NCBI GenBank assembly: GCA_029834535.1
Contig: JAQMWT010000552.1
Span: forward strand, 159,780-223,779
DNA from: Chrysophaeum taylorii
Lineage: Eukaryota; Sar; Pelagophyceae; Pelagomonadales; Pelagomonadaceae
DNA: 64,000 nt
Direction of reading: 5' to 3'
In this document: piece after piece, positions 8,678 through 19,317 of the stretch
Layout: each line of letters starts with the position of its first letter
How positions within the stretch are numbered: position 1 is the stretch's first letter
The notes under the pieces: model-generated
Told to the model about the DNA's origin: nothing
What the model saw: only the letters and a program-made list of their open reading frames with translations
The model's database searches: none
Translations under genes and position numbers: made by a program

Positions 8678-11600
8678 ACGAGCACGACGACGACGACGAC
8701 GACATTCTTTCATTCAAGATGCGACGTTCATTTACTATATCCCGCCCCGCCGGCGGGTGGAACAATACACTTTACACCACCACCACCACCACCACCAGGA
8801 TTTACACCTCCTGCCTATCTCCCGTGGCCGGCCTTTTGTCCGCTTTCACCCACGCCTTTTTCTCCCCTTTTCTTCTGTCGCGTGCCCTCTCTGAGAGGCA
8901 CCGACACCCTCCCGACGCGCTCCATCATCTTCCTGCTGTTGTTGATTTTTGTTTTTTTCCTTTTTTATTCCTGTGTGATGATCCCGCACATCACGGCACC
9001 TCTCGTAGAGTTAAGAACGGGCAGAAACAAATAAAGAAAGAAAGAAAGAAAGAAAGAAACCACCAGGCGCAAGCCCACCGGGCGGTCGAAGACAATCGGA
9101 GTACTTATCGACGACGATTACTTAGTTAATTGCGCCCCGGCGTCTGAATAAACAAGGGACTTCCGTCGCGCGTGATGCTCGTGCATACTTGCACAGCAGC
9201 ATAATATATCCGAACAATCCTTGACGCCGTCGTCGTCGAAAATCAATCTCGATCCAGCGAATTTATTCGCTTGCTCCTCCCTCACGCTCAGAAAACCATG
9301 TAGATCGCTGGTTGGCAGAACGAATAGCGACACAGGGACGCACGTACGATAAAATGACGTGTCAGCCGCGCCCAGTCATCGTATTCACGATAGACTTTAT
9401 GCGTGCTTTCATTTGGTGGGTGGGTGAATCCGCACCTGTTGCTCGTGCTACGCCATCGTTACCTTCCTTCAAAATATAACGTCGTGTGAATGAGATCGCC
9501 CGGCGAATGATCTCTGGCGAAAAAAGCACGGACTATTTTCACATCATTCGTTGTTCCGCATTCGCTACATCCCGACACCTGTTGTGAAATGGCGGCGTTG
9601 CTCGACAGACCCGAGATCCACCTTGTCAGCAAAGAAGAACACCGCGCGCAAATAAACATGTGGCGGCTCGTGCAAGCGTTGTTAATGGTGCGCCTGTCTT
9701 GGTGATGGTCTTTGCTGTGGTGGCGGCGAGCATTACAGAGAGTGGCAAGCATCCGCGTAGACATCGTTGCGTTTCCTTTGAGGTCACGTTCGAAGCACCT
9801 GACACGCTCGCCTAGAGCGCGGCTCGTCGATGTAATGACGTAACTTCACTTGGAGGAACGTGCTGACTTCGACGGTCGCCGTATCGTGAGCAAAAAGATG
9901 CTAGCGAGCCCACAAACATCGTTAGGCTGCTTGAGTTCGGTACGACCTCGGTCGTACCCTACTCGGGGATCAGTTTCAAAGGTAGCGTTGCTGCAATCTT
10001 GATAACACGCGAAGCGAGACGATTTTAGGAGCGCGACATTGCCACAAATTTATAACTTCAAGGTTAATAATGCCAGTCATACATTCGGCCATCGGTGTCC
10101 AGGATCCGGCCGTCGAAGAGAGATCATAGTTCTTGGTGTCTTGTCGAACAATTAATTGTCTGGCACAGATTGCACGCACAGGCGCGGCTGCAGTCTTTTC
10201 CGAGGTTTCTGCCGGTGGGCTCGTGATGAAAGACATCGTCGAGCTTGCGTTTTACTTTGAAGATGACGGCGAGAAAGCGCGCGAGGCACGGGAGCCGTCT
10301 CACGTCTTCAATGATTATTGGTCCGATTTTCGTAATGTAATTGGCATTTATGCTCGGATAATATACTCCCCTGCTCAACGCGTTTCATCGCCACGTCCTC
10401 GTGCCTTGTTGTCGGGGCACGTCCGCTGATCGGACTTGGTTTCAATCATGCTTTGTTGGAATAGTAGGCAAAGAAAGCTGCAATCGCTCGAAGCCTGCAT
10501 GCGATTGTCTTGGCATGCTCTTAGAGACTGGCTCTACACACTGCCACCGAATTTATCGAGGTGCGATGGTCTTGATTCGCAGAGACGAGCAAGTCTCGTA
10601 GCATTAAGCTCACAGGTTCCAAAGCCGAGCCCGTGCGCGCAGCACGAGCAAGCCCGCAAAACGCTTTTTGACAACAATCTAAGGATGATGACGGTGCATT
10701 TGCAGTCCATGCGCGGCCGAACAACACGGAATTTCCCAAGGCGAGCGTGGGCCCTGCACTGCAATCCACGATGCCGAGCACACGCAGTTGCAGTGGCATC
10801 GATTATGTATCTGCGATTTCTCGAGCGTTGCAAGCGAGGCGACGCGGTCTTGAAAACCAAATTCAATGTCGGTTTCGAATGTCCGACAGCCTTTGGCTGG
10901 TTTGTGGGGGCGTTGCTTCCCATTGCCACCGTACGACACGGTAGATCGAGAAATTCGGCACGTCTCCCGTTTCTTTCGTTTGGTGGAGTTTTCATGCCAG
11001 ACTTTTAATATTTCTTTTGATGATGCCGTCAGCGCGTAGAAATTTCGTGTTGAAACGGTGCTGTTGATCCTAGCAAGACGCTTTGACAGGATTGCACTAG
11101 CGTACGCATTTTGTTCATTTGTTGCTACGAGTGGAGCAACACGGCCGCCTTTTTTAAGGTCCCGTGCGATACCTTCTTGAGTACAAAGCCGGATCGCGTC
11201 GAGATGGCTGATCGCAATCGAGTCACGCCTTAGGGTGCACGTCAGTTGCCACGGTTAGGTTCGAGCTTGAGTCTAGCGCTCGTGAGAATGGTTCATATGA
11301 ATACGCTCAAGCACTCGGCCACGACCCACTATTTCATGAAAGTTTTTTTTTTGGGCATTTCGCATTTCAAGGCAAGGCTCCCATATTGAGCATCAATTAT
11401 TTGCTTGGGCCTCAGTACTGTGGGCGGGCGGGTAAACCATAACATTACAAAAAGTAACAAGGACGCGCCGAAAAAAAAAAGAAACCACTTTACATTCTAG
11501 CGTAATCCGCACTTCCTCGGTTCGAGTCGGATCACTGCAACAATGCTAATGCGCAAGTCAGCGCGCTTATAGCTGGCTCCCGAGAGTGCGCATGCAAGTC

Positions 11601-12008
11601 GCGAGAGCATGGACGAACATAGCACTGCAATCTGGCTCGAGTTGTTCTGGCTCTGGGGCGTCTTCATCCCGAACATGACCATTCGAGCACTTAATAGCAT
11701 CGTACTTTTGCCCGTGGATCCATCCTCATCATGGCCATCGCGAATGATTCGCCGCCGGAATCAAATTGCAAGCGCGCACACTTCGTGCACACTTGGCCCT
11801 CCCTCCCGAGGGGGATTTCCTTTCCTTCCCTTTTTCCTAAAGGAGCGCTCGTCTTATACGCTCGAGGTGTCGTTCGTTCTCAAGAAGCCAAACGCTTCCT
11901 GTAGCGAGAGCTCCTCATCGGTGAGACTATTACGGTACGCAACTCGGACCAGGCTCGCTCAAAGAGCCAGAACAACGGAAAATAAAAGCGACGAGAGGCC
12001 CCGAAAGT
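8678..12008. other. 3.3-kb gene-poor stretch
   Basis: No open frame here has a recognisable domain or biased coding composition, and GC content is visibly lower than in the flanking genes. Simple repeats include a CAC run at about 8776-8798 and an AAAG run at about 9035-9058. The longest frames (for example 10436-11008 and 10534-10995) are overlapping, cysteine/arginine-rich and unlike any protein I know. A short motif on the plus strand near 10977-10997 is loosely similar to 11645-11675, which may indicate decayed repeats. A non-coding RNA cannot be excluded. Confidence 0.45.
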
Positions 12009-14225
12009 TCACAACACGTCGATCCAGTGAAGGCTGTTGGTGTCTCGACAGCCGACGACCAGTGTGGTTCCATTTGGGAGGAGAGCGGGCGAGGAGTAGA
12101 CCTCGCCACCGATCGTCCGGCGAGTTTGGACCTCGCCTCGAGAAGAAACGACAGCCAAAGTCCCTTGTGTGTCGACGACGAATAGTAGCCGGTCTGCGAC
12201 GCAAGGGGCAGCGAAGATCGGGTGGGGACCAATCTTGCACCTCCACTTGGTGATGCCCGAGGAGAGATCTCGAGCGACGACGGCTCCGTCGTTCGTAACG
12301 AAGACTGCTAGACGCTCAACTACGCGGACCGGCGCAAAGACGGCTGCCGAACCCATAAAATTCCACTTTCCATGCGATGTCTGGATCCCGTCGACAGCAC
12401 CATAGAGAATGTGGTCTTGAAAGACGGTCAAAGCGCCAAAAATTGGAGCCGTCGCTCGGGCTCGCCAAACGTGTTGACCATCGTCGCCCAGACCACCCAA
12501 GGAGCCCGTGATTGTCGCATACAAGATCTCGGTATGCTTCGCAGGCGTACCATATACTGGACCGTCGACTTGCGTTGCCCAGATTTGCTTTCCTAATTTT
12601 GAGACGCGGTGAACGCGGGCGTCGTGACTGCCGACGTAGACGTCGTCTTCGAGCACCAGGGCCGCATTCTTGATCTCGCCTCCAGCTTGATAGGTCCATT
12701 GGAGGTCGCCCGTCGTCGAAGAAAAGCAGTAGAGGCGCCCGTCGTAGGCCCCCACGAAAACAAGAGTTCCGTCAGTAGCCGCGCCGGCTTCGAGGGCCGC
12801 GTCGCCACTTTTTTGCGCGCCGACCGTTCGTTCCCACAATATCTCGCCTTGAAACGAAATTTTGCAGAAGCGCGTCGAGTGCGCCCCTACGTATATCGCG
12901 TCGTCGTCGGCGACGAGCGGATTGGCGTCGACACAGCCGCCGAGGTCGACGACGACGACTCGTCGCCGCCGCTGCCGCGTCTTTTGGCGTTTGACCGCCG
13001 GCATATCGAGGACCTCGGCCGGCGAGACGCCGAGACGATACGCGGCCTCGATCGCGAGGAGCGAAGTCCCGCCGCGTTCCCGGAAGGTTCCTTCGCCGGG
13101 GGGAAACACCGCATCGATTTTGAGTCTTTGGCGGTCAACCTTCCCCGTAGGAAGAAGAGGCGGTTCCTGCTTTTTGAGAACGCAATATCCGGGGACCGCG
13201 ATGTCTCGCGTCGAGAAGACTACGATGCACTGTTTCGACGGGTCGCGGTGAGCGAGAAATACGCAGGGAGCGCCGAGCTGCGCCTCGAGGAGTTTTAAGT
13301 TGACCTTGATGCCGGCGACGTTGACGACGTCGTCGTCGCGGCCGAGACACACCAGGTTGCCGCACGTCTTACACGCGTCGCCGAGATCGCCCGAACGAAG
13401 CGTCTCCGGCAATCCAACAGCAGAGCACCCTGTCACAACGAGGTCGGGCGTCACCGTAATAGTATCGCGAAAGGGTCGACCGATGGGCGCCACCGGTCTC
13501 GCGAGGCACTCGGGACACTCGAGCGCCGTGACGTCGCAAAACGTCACGTCGGCCGACAGTTCGGCCGAGCCCCACACGTTTACGAGGGTTGAATTCGGCA
13601 GCTTTTCCCGAAAGTCCCGGACAAGCCACATCGGGAGCGGCTCGCCCGAAGCGTGGACGGCGAGCGCGGCGTCGGCGCGGCTCGTTCTGAGAGCGATCGC
13701 CAATAGACTCGGCGTCAGAGTCAGGCGTTCCGCCCCGAGTCTCGCGCAATCTTCGAACAAATGCGTCAAGCGGCCGCCCAATACGACCCTCGAAACCAAA
13801 ACCTGGAGCATCTCGGCGATGGAGTCGACGAAGACGACTGGAGTGCGGCGGAGAATGGGCCCCGACGCCCACTTGAGCCTCTCCACCGTCATCGCCGCGC
13901 TCCCGATGATCTCTTTGGGTTCCCCCGTACTGCCGGAAGTCGTCAGGACATAGAGGGCGTCTGGAGGGTACCGTTTCCCTTGGCGGCGTTGGTCGTCTTC
14001 GACGGCGGGTTCGCCCGCGGGGCACCAAGGGGCGCCAATCATGATGCACGCGAGGAAACCGATCACGTCGTCGCTCGAACGCACGCCATAACCGTCGCCA
14101 CCGCCCAACGAACGGTACTTTCCCGCAAGCGATCGAGCTTTCTTGTCGACCTGGGCCCACCTTTGGTCCCCAAGGACGACGTCATCAGCCTTTCGCGATC
14201 TCCACATCGACCGCAACTCCTCCAT
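12009..14225 (-). CDS. AASDH: AASDH-like protein: adenylation domain + carrier site + PQQ-type beta-propeller
   Basis: The 738-residue protein has three parts. An AMP-binding/adenylation domain (about residues 1-370) shows the P-loop LTTSGSTGEPKEI, GSAELSADVTF, RSGDLGDACKTCGNLVCLGRDDDVVNVAGIKVN (motifs A6-A8) and LPTGKVDRQRL (A10). A shortened carrier-like segment follows (RERGGTSLLAIEAAYRLG, about 383-400), whose serine matches the phosphopantetheine position although the usual Asp/His before it is Thr. A propeller of PQQ/WD-like strands fills the rest (YVGAHSTRFCKISFQGEILWE, FVGAYDGRLYCFSSTTGDLQW, YVGSHDARVHRVS). This order is that of animal AASDH (U26), whose substrate in vivo is debated. 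It is shorter than the animal protein (about 1,100 residues), mainly through a smaller adenylation N-lobe and carrier region. It is divergent from the ankyrin gene. Confidence 0.85.
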   Translation of the reverse strand: MEELRSMWRSRKADDVVLGDQRWAQVDKKARSLAGKYRSLGGGDGYGVRSSDDVIGFLACIMIGAPWCPAGEPAVEDDQRRQGKRYPPDALYVLTTSGSTGEPKEIIGSAAMTVERLKWASGPILRRTPVVFVDSIAEMLQVLVSRVVLGGRLTHLFEDCARLGAERLTLTPSLLAIALRTSRADAALAVHASGEPLPMWLVRDFREKLPNSTLVNVWGSAELSADVTFCDVTALECPECLARPVAPIGRPFRDTITVTPDLVVTGCSAVGLPETLRSGDLGDACKTCGNLVCLGRDDDVVNVAGIKVNLKLLEAQLGAPCVFLAHRDPSKQCIVVFSTRDIAVPGYCVLKKQEPPLLPTGKVDRQRLKIDAVFPPGEGTFRERGGTSLLAIEAAYRLGVSPAEVLDMPAVKRQKTRQRRRRVVVVDLGGCVDANPLVADDDAIYVGAHSTRFCKISFQGEILWERTVGAQKSGDAALEAGAATDGTLVFVGAYDGRLYCFSSTTGDLQWTYQAGGEIKNAALVLEDDVYVGSHDARVHRVSKLGKQIWATQVDGPVYGTPAKHTEILYATITGSLGGLGDDGQHVWRARATAPIFGALTVFQDHILYGAVDGIQTSHGKWNFMGSAAVFAPVRVVERLAVFVTNDGAVVARDLSSGITKWRCKIGPHPIFAAPCVADRLLFVVDTQGTLAVVSSRGEVQTRRTIGGEVYSSPALLPNGTTLVVGCRDTNSLHWIDVL

Positions 14226-14282
14226 GCTTCTTCTTCTTCTTCTTCTTCTTCTTCTTCTTCTTCTTCTTCAAAAGATTTTAAG
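14226..14282. promoter_or_regulatory. 57-bp bidirectional intergenic spacer dominated by (TTC)n
   Basis: The AASDH-like and ankyrin-protein genes diverge across only 57 bp, of which about 40 bp (about 14228-14268) is a CTT/TTC repeat. Any promoter for either gene must overlap this repeat or lie in the opposite gene. Confidence 0.6.
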
Positions 14283-17200
14283 ATGGCCTGCTCAGACTGT
14301 CGGTTATTAGCAGAGACTGGAGCGGGTGTTCCACAAGAGCATTATCATTACTGTTGTGGTGCGCGACGACCACAACATTATTCTCTTCCAGGAGAGGAGG
14401 AAGTAGAAGGGTTCCGTTGGGACACTCTTAACGCTAAAGATTTTGCCCGCCCGATGGGGTCCAAATCGGAGGCGGCGCGTCTCGAGGAGCTGCGTTTCTA
14501 CAGCGACATTGAGCGCGAGACGCACGCTCTGCTTCGCGTTGCGAACGAGAGAAGCATCGCTCGCGCTCGACGGGTCGTTGAAGCACCCCCCCCGGGGCTC
14601 GAGAAGCAACGGAGAAGGATCGAGAAGCCCCCCAAGCAGCAAGAAGTTTCTCCGAATCCGGAAGAAGCACGCCGCAGCGAGCGGTTGGGGGCGCTCCTGG
14701 TCGGGGAACCTATCAATGAGGACACGACGACGACCAAGCGGCAGTTGCCGACGATCGTTGATCCGCGGGAACACGGCACTCCCGAGGACGTGGCGGCGCG
14801 GGTTGCCAAGAAACTCGCAGCAAAGGAGCAGCGGCAGCCGGGCGCCGACGACGATCAGTACCCGCTCCTACCGTCTCTGGAAGATGTTAGCGCGACGCTG
14901 CGAGACGCGAACGCAAGGGCCGAGGCTGCGGCCAAGCTCGCCGCAGCAGCGCTCGACGAGGAGAACATTCAGTCGTCGATGGCGAGCATGGGAGGAGCCC
15001 TTATGGCGGCCGTTGTGAAAAAGCAGGTCCGTCGGCCTCCGCTGAAGCGCAGGGAGGCGCCGACGACGACTGCGGAGGTCTACCTCGAGGACCAGGAGGC
15101 GGCCGTACTGGGTAAGAAGAAAGTCAGAACCGAACTCTGCTGGAACCCGGGCGAGGTCGTTCGTCGCGGGCTTTTCGAGGCCGAGCACCTTCGAAAAAAG
15201 CACCGCGATGAGACGGCGCGCGAGGACGCGTGGCGCGCCTACATGTCCGAGTGCGCGAGCGTCGAAGCGCGGGGGCCGGGCTTGAAGAGCGATCGAGCCG
15301 TGGTCGAGCGCCATCCAGTTTTCCGACTCGTCGCTGGGCTCGCCTACGCTGGTTTTACGAAGATGCTCGACAAGCTCCATTCGACGGCCGCCAAGGACGT
15401 GACGGAGGCCGTGAACAAGAGCTGGCGCGAATTCCGTGATACCCTCTTCGTTGTCCCTCCGAGCGATGACGACTTTTCGTGCGACGACGACGACGATCCC
15501 GGCGGTTTCGGCAATACCGAATCGGAGGAAGAAGACGAAGAGGAACTGTCGCCGCCTTCGACGCCGGGAGTTCCGACGTCTGCGCCGCAGCCGACTTTCC
15601 CACCGCTCCTCGCCGACTGGGACTGTCTCGTGGCCGGGCACGACCAGAACCTCGACGGCGACGACGTCAAGGCCTGGGTCCACAGACGACGACGACGACG
15701 ACGGTCCCGCGACGGCGGGTGGTTGCCGTGGCGCTGGCGGATCCACGTTTACCACGTCGCGACGGGTGATAGGCGCTACCTGACACTCAGCGAGGCAGCA
15801 GTCTTGGACGTTGTCCCCGCGCAGCAGCCTGACGACACCGACGCCCGCGCCGCTGCTGAAGCAGCGGATGCCGCGGTCGACTCGTGGTACTACGACGTCG
15901 ACGACCAAGCGCAAGAAGAAGAAGAAGAAGGCTTTCCGGTCGAGGCCGCGCCCGAGTTCGAGCGCCGCGCGAGAGCCGCGCGGCTGCGCGACCGCGCGGC
16001 GCTCGTCGAGGGTCTAGCTCCGCATGGCTCGCTCACGCGTGCCGCTCCGCTCGTACCAAGAGCCCTCGCGCTGCTGCGGTTGCTGCGGCTCGAGGCGCGG
16101 CCCGACGCCGCGACGTTCAGCGCCGCGGTCAACGACGCCTACGCGTCGAGCGCTGCCGGCATCGTCGAAATTCTTCGCGACGACGACGGAACCCGAGAAG
16201 CTCTCGGCTTGCCACCAATCTTTCGCGGCGACAATCGCGTCGCGCGGCGCGCGTTGTCGGGCTTACCTGGTCTTCTCATGAAGCGATCCGCGTCGGCGCC
16301 GAACCTGCTCGTCTCGCGCCCTGCGGAGGAAAAGCGCCCAGCGACCGCAAACGAATTGATTTGCGCAGTACGAAGCGAGACGACGGACGGCGTCACGCGT
16401 GCCAATTGGACACGGTTTTGGTTTGAGCGAGAAGATTCGATCCGATCGCGGCTGCGAGACGAGAGACGGCTCGTGCTCGCTCCCGGGACATGCCTACGGC
16501 CCGAGACCATGTTCGGCGCATCGGTGGATGAAGGCGACGACGGACCGCGTTGGGCGGCGGCGCTCGAGCCGGGATACGCGGCCGTCGAGGGCCAAGGGCA
16601 GTTTGACTGCGACGGCCCCGAGGGCGACGGCGGCGCGGGCTGGGAATCCGAGGCGGATCCCCCGGCCCTCGCGCCGCTCGCACTCCGCGTGTGCGAGCTC
16701 GCGGGAGAGATCTACGACGGTCGCGTCCCGGGCGCCGTCTCGCTCGACAGCGGCACGGTTGGCATGTTCGCGCGCAACGAGGCGTGCTCGTCTACCGACT
16801 CGGTCGTGGTATCGCTCGTGCGCGCAGTCGACGACGTTCGCGCTGCCGACTGGCTCCGAGTGCAGGATCGCGAGACACTCGTGTCACCCAACCACCTTTG
16901 CGAAAGACGCGCGACGATTATCCCCGGCCTCCTAGCGCCGTCGTGCGCAGCTCGAGCAACAACCTTACTTGGAGACAGCTCCGCCGCGAGCCCAACGATT
17001 GTGATTTTCCTGGCGGCTCACCTCGTGTCGTCGTCGTCGTCGTCGTCGTCGAGGACGCCGAAAAGGACGCAACTCGTTGAACACCTCCTCGCTCCTAAGG
17101 GGGGGTTCCGGCGCGCGCGGAACGTCGGCGCGGCGCCCGCGTGGCTCGTCGTCTCGGGCGCGGCAACATCGCCGAGCGTTTTCGGGATCCGGACACCAAC

Positions 17201-18953
17201 GCCCCCGACAACCGGGGTGACGGCGAAGTGCGTGTGGAGCTCGGTCCAACGCTGCGTCGAACAGCTGTGCCGCGCGCGCGACGCGCTCGACTTCAAGTCG
17301 ATCGCCGAGGCGCTTGACGCGCCGCCGCCCGAGCCGCTCGTCTACCAGTCTCGTCTACGAGCCTTCGACGAGGAATGTTACTCGCAGGCCGCGCTAGCGC
17401 ACTGCACGGCTAGGACGTGGCTCGCCCAGCACCACGCAATCGGTGTGGCAAGAAAGCGTGCCGAGCAGCGAAGACACGTCAAGGCGCAGCTTGACGCCGT
17501 TGCCGTCGACGCGGCATACCTCGACCTCGCGGCTGCCACGACGCGCCGAACGCTACGTGCAAAAGCGCTGCGGCTTATCGAGCGCGCGGCCCCAAGAGCA
17601 CGCGGCCTCGGCGACTCTGCCGAGCGTTGGGCAGCGCGCCTCGACGGGTCCGCGCTCCTCGAGACACGAGGCACGTGGCAAAAGCGACGCAAAACCGCCG
17701 TCTTCTTCTACAACGCGGACGACCTTGCCGAGCCGCCCAGGTTCACATGGGACCCGCCGCCGAATTGGCGTCATGAGCAGGTAAGACAACAGAGAACGCC
17801 GGCCGAGCGACAGGTGGTCACGCGCGTCGACAACCACGCCGTCGACCACAAGGAGGCAATCGTCGCGACGCCGAGCCGCGACGAAAAGTTCGTCTCTGCG
17901 CTGGCCAATCCCCTCGGCCGGCCCTACGTGCCGCCTTTACGGCGCGACGACGATGGCGATGATCGGCGCGAGGCCGAATGGTGGTCGGACTCTGACGACG
18001 AGGTCGGCGACGTCGAGCACTGGCGCAGCGAGCTGCAGACGCTTCCGCGGGGCCACGCCGACGCGCGCTTGATGCGAATACGGCGACGCCGGTCATCTCC
18101 GCCGCCGCCCGACGAGGCGCGCGCTGCCACCAGAGTCCGATGTGCGCCCAATTACGAAGCGCCCGGGTGGCGGCGCCTCGACTGGCACCGGCGAGGACAA
18201 TACTGGCGCCGACTGCCGCGCGCGTGCCCCCCCTCCGACTTTGCGAGCGAGGCGAGACGACGCAGGACGCTCCACTCAGACGACGCGGCGCCCGCCACGA
18301 AACCGACACTCGTTGGCATTATCCGCAAGACACGCGACGACAAGAGCTGGGGCGCTCCACACACGTCGTTCGTGCCCAAAAAATTAATCTCGACGATGTT
18401 CGTCGCGGACGCGCAGGACGACATCGACCGCATCCTCGCGCTCTCGAAGCGCCGTGCCGCCCGGGAGGCCTCGTTGGCTGCGCCAGTCCCACTTCTAGAG
18501 CTCGTCGAACGCGGTCCGCGCGAAATGACCACTGGCGAAGAATTTATCGCCAAGGACGAGCTCGAGACGGCCATCGTCGAGGGCCGTGCCATCGACGACC
18601 ACGCCGAGCTCAAGACCCGCGCCCTCTATGCCGCGCGCTCCAGCCATCTTGCGGATCTTGAAGCTTGCATCGACACATTCCAAGTGCCACTCGAGACCAT
18701 AGATGACCAAGGGAACACGCTCCTCGTCCTCGCCGCGCAGCAAAACGACGCGAAGGTCGTCAAGTTTCTCCTCAGACGCGGTGCGAACATCAACGCCCAA
18801 AATTATCGCGGCAACTCGGCACTCCATTTTTGCTTCGGCTATAACTTCGACGACCTCGGGAACTACCTCATATCCAAAGGGGCCAACCCTAACCTGCTCA
18901 ACCAAGACGGTCACACCTGCTACGAGTTCAATCATCCCGACCTCGTCGAATAA
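14283..18953 (+). CDS. Large ankyrin-repeat protein
   Basis: From the ATG at 14283 (MACSDCRLLAETGAG) the frame runs 1,556 codons without interruption. The N-terminal 1,400 residues are mostly charged, Arg/Glu/Ala-rich and predicted coil, with no domain I recognise; a short acidic patch sits near the middle. The last 120 residues are classic ankyrin repeats: TLLVLAAQQNDAKVVKFLLRR, GANINAQNYRGNSALHFC and a final repeat around NYLISKGANPNLLNQDGHT. This C-terminal set closely follows a pattern widespread in protist proteins, often ciliary or signalling, but that does not assign a role. The frame is open for 174 codons upstream of 14283, but these are antisense to the AASDH-like gene and include the trinucleotide repeat, so I exclude them. 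Confidence 0.8.
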   Translation: MACSDCRLLAETGAGVPQEHYHYCCGARRPQHYSLPGEEEVEGFRWDTLNAKDFARPMGSKSEAARLEELRFYSDIERETHALLRVANERSIARARRVVEAPPPGLEKQRRRIEKPPKQQEVSPNPEEARRSERLGALLVGEPINEDTTTTKRQLPTIVDPREHGTPEDVAARVAKKLAAKEQRQPGADDDQYPLLPSLEDVSATLRDANARAEAAAKLAAAALDEENIQSSMASMGGALMAAVVKKQVRRPPLKRREAPTTTAEVYLEDQEAAVLGKKKVRTELCWNPGEVVRRGLFEAEHLRKKHRDETAREDAWRAYMSECASVEARGPGLKSDRAVVERHPVFRLVAGLAYAGFTKMLDKLHSTAAKDVTEAVNKSWREFRDTLFVVPPSDDDFSCDDDDDPGGFGNTESEEEDEEELSPPSTPGVPTSAPQPTFPPLLADWDCLVAGHDQNLDGDDVKAWVHRRRRRRRSRDGGWLPWRWRIHVYHVATGDRRYLTLSEAAVLDVVPAQQPDDTDARAAAEAADAAVDSWYYDVDDQAQEEEEEGFPVEAAPEFERRARAARLRDRAALVEGLAPHGSLTRAAPLVPRALALLRLLRLEARPDAATFSAAVNDAYASSAAGIVEILRDDDGTREALGLPPIFRGDNRVARRALSGLPGLLMKRSASAPNLLVSRPAEEKRPATANELICAVRSETTDGVTRANWTRFWFEREDSIRSRLRDERRLVLAPGTCLRPETMFGASVDEGDDGPRWAAALEPGYAAVEGQGQFDCDGPEGDGGAGWESEADPPALAPLALRVCELAGEIYDGRVPGAVSLDSGTVGMFARNEACSSTDSVVVSLVRAVDDVRAADWLRVQDRETLVSPNHLCERRATIIPGLLAPSCAARATTLLGDSSAASPTIVIFLAAHLVSSSSSSSSRTPKRTQLVEHLLAPKGGFRRARNVGAAPAWLVVSGAATSPSVFGIRTPTPPTTGVTAKCVWSSVQRCVEQLCRARDALDFKSIAEALDAPPPEPLVYQSRLRAFDEECYSQAALAHCTARTWLAQHHAIGVARKRAEQRRHVKAQLDAVAVDAAYLDLAAATTRRTLRAKALRLIERAAPRARGLGDSAERWAARLDGSALLETRGTWQKRRKTAVFFYNADDLAEPPRFTWDPPPNWRHEQVRQQRTPAERQVVTRVDNHAVDHKEAIVATPSRDEKFVSALANPLGRPYVPPLRRDDDGDDRREAEWWSDSDDEVGDVEHWRSELQTLPRGHADARLMRIRRRRSSPPPPDEARAATRVRCAPNYEAPGWRRLDWHRRGQYWRRLPRACPPSDFASEARRRRTLHSDDAAPATKPTLVGIIRKTRDDKSWGAPHTSFVPKKLISTMFVADAQDDIDRILALSKRRAAREASLAAPVPLLELVERGPREMTTGEEFIAKDELETAIVEGRAIDDHAELKTRALYAARSSHLADLEACIDTFQVPLETIDDQGNTLLVLAAQQNDAKVVKFLLRRGANINAQNYRGNSALHFCFGYNFDDLGNYLISKGANPNLLNQDGHTCYEFNHPDLVE

Positions 18954-19317
18954 ATAGGTCGCGGCAACGGCCAGTATTATGACTACTACTTGGGAGTACA
19001 CAGTGCGACGACGCTTGGGGCACCGACCCGCGACGATTACGCCAAAGCGCCGCCGAAAAGCAAAACATAGTTCAACAAGCTCCTCCGTGTTCGATCGATC
19101 GCTCAAATGTTGTTGAACTAAAGTAATTGTAGCATGGATCTCTGGTATATCTTAGAAAAAGTCCTGATCAAAATAGGAAATCGTACAATTTATTAAAGGT
19201 CATCATATTCCGCGCGAAGTGTATCTTTGCAATAATACACGGGCGATAGAAGATTGTTGTCAACGCGGCAGTTGGTGTCTTTCTCGCGCGCCGTCAAGCG
19301 CTTCACCGTCGCGCATC
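18954..19317. other. Intergenic; no feature seen
   Basis: This is an AT-richer spacer between the ankyrin gene stop and the kinase start. It presumably holds the ankyrin gene terminator and kinase promoter, but no specific signal can be named. Confidence 0.5.

Noticed and set aside
10436-11008. 190-codon plus frame in the gene-poor stretch
   Set aside because: No known domain, no coding bias and an equally long overlapping minus frame; could not be supported.
13761-14282. Upstream extension of the ankyrin-protein frame
   Set aside because: It is antisense to the well-supported AASDH-like gene and contains the TTC repeat; the ATG at 14283 is a better start.
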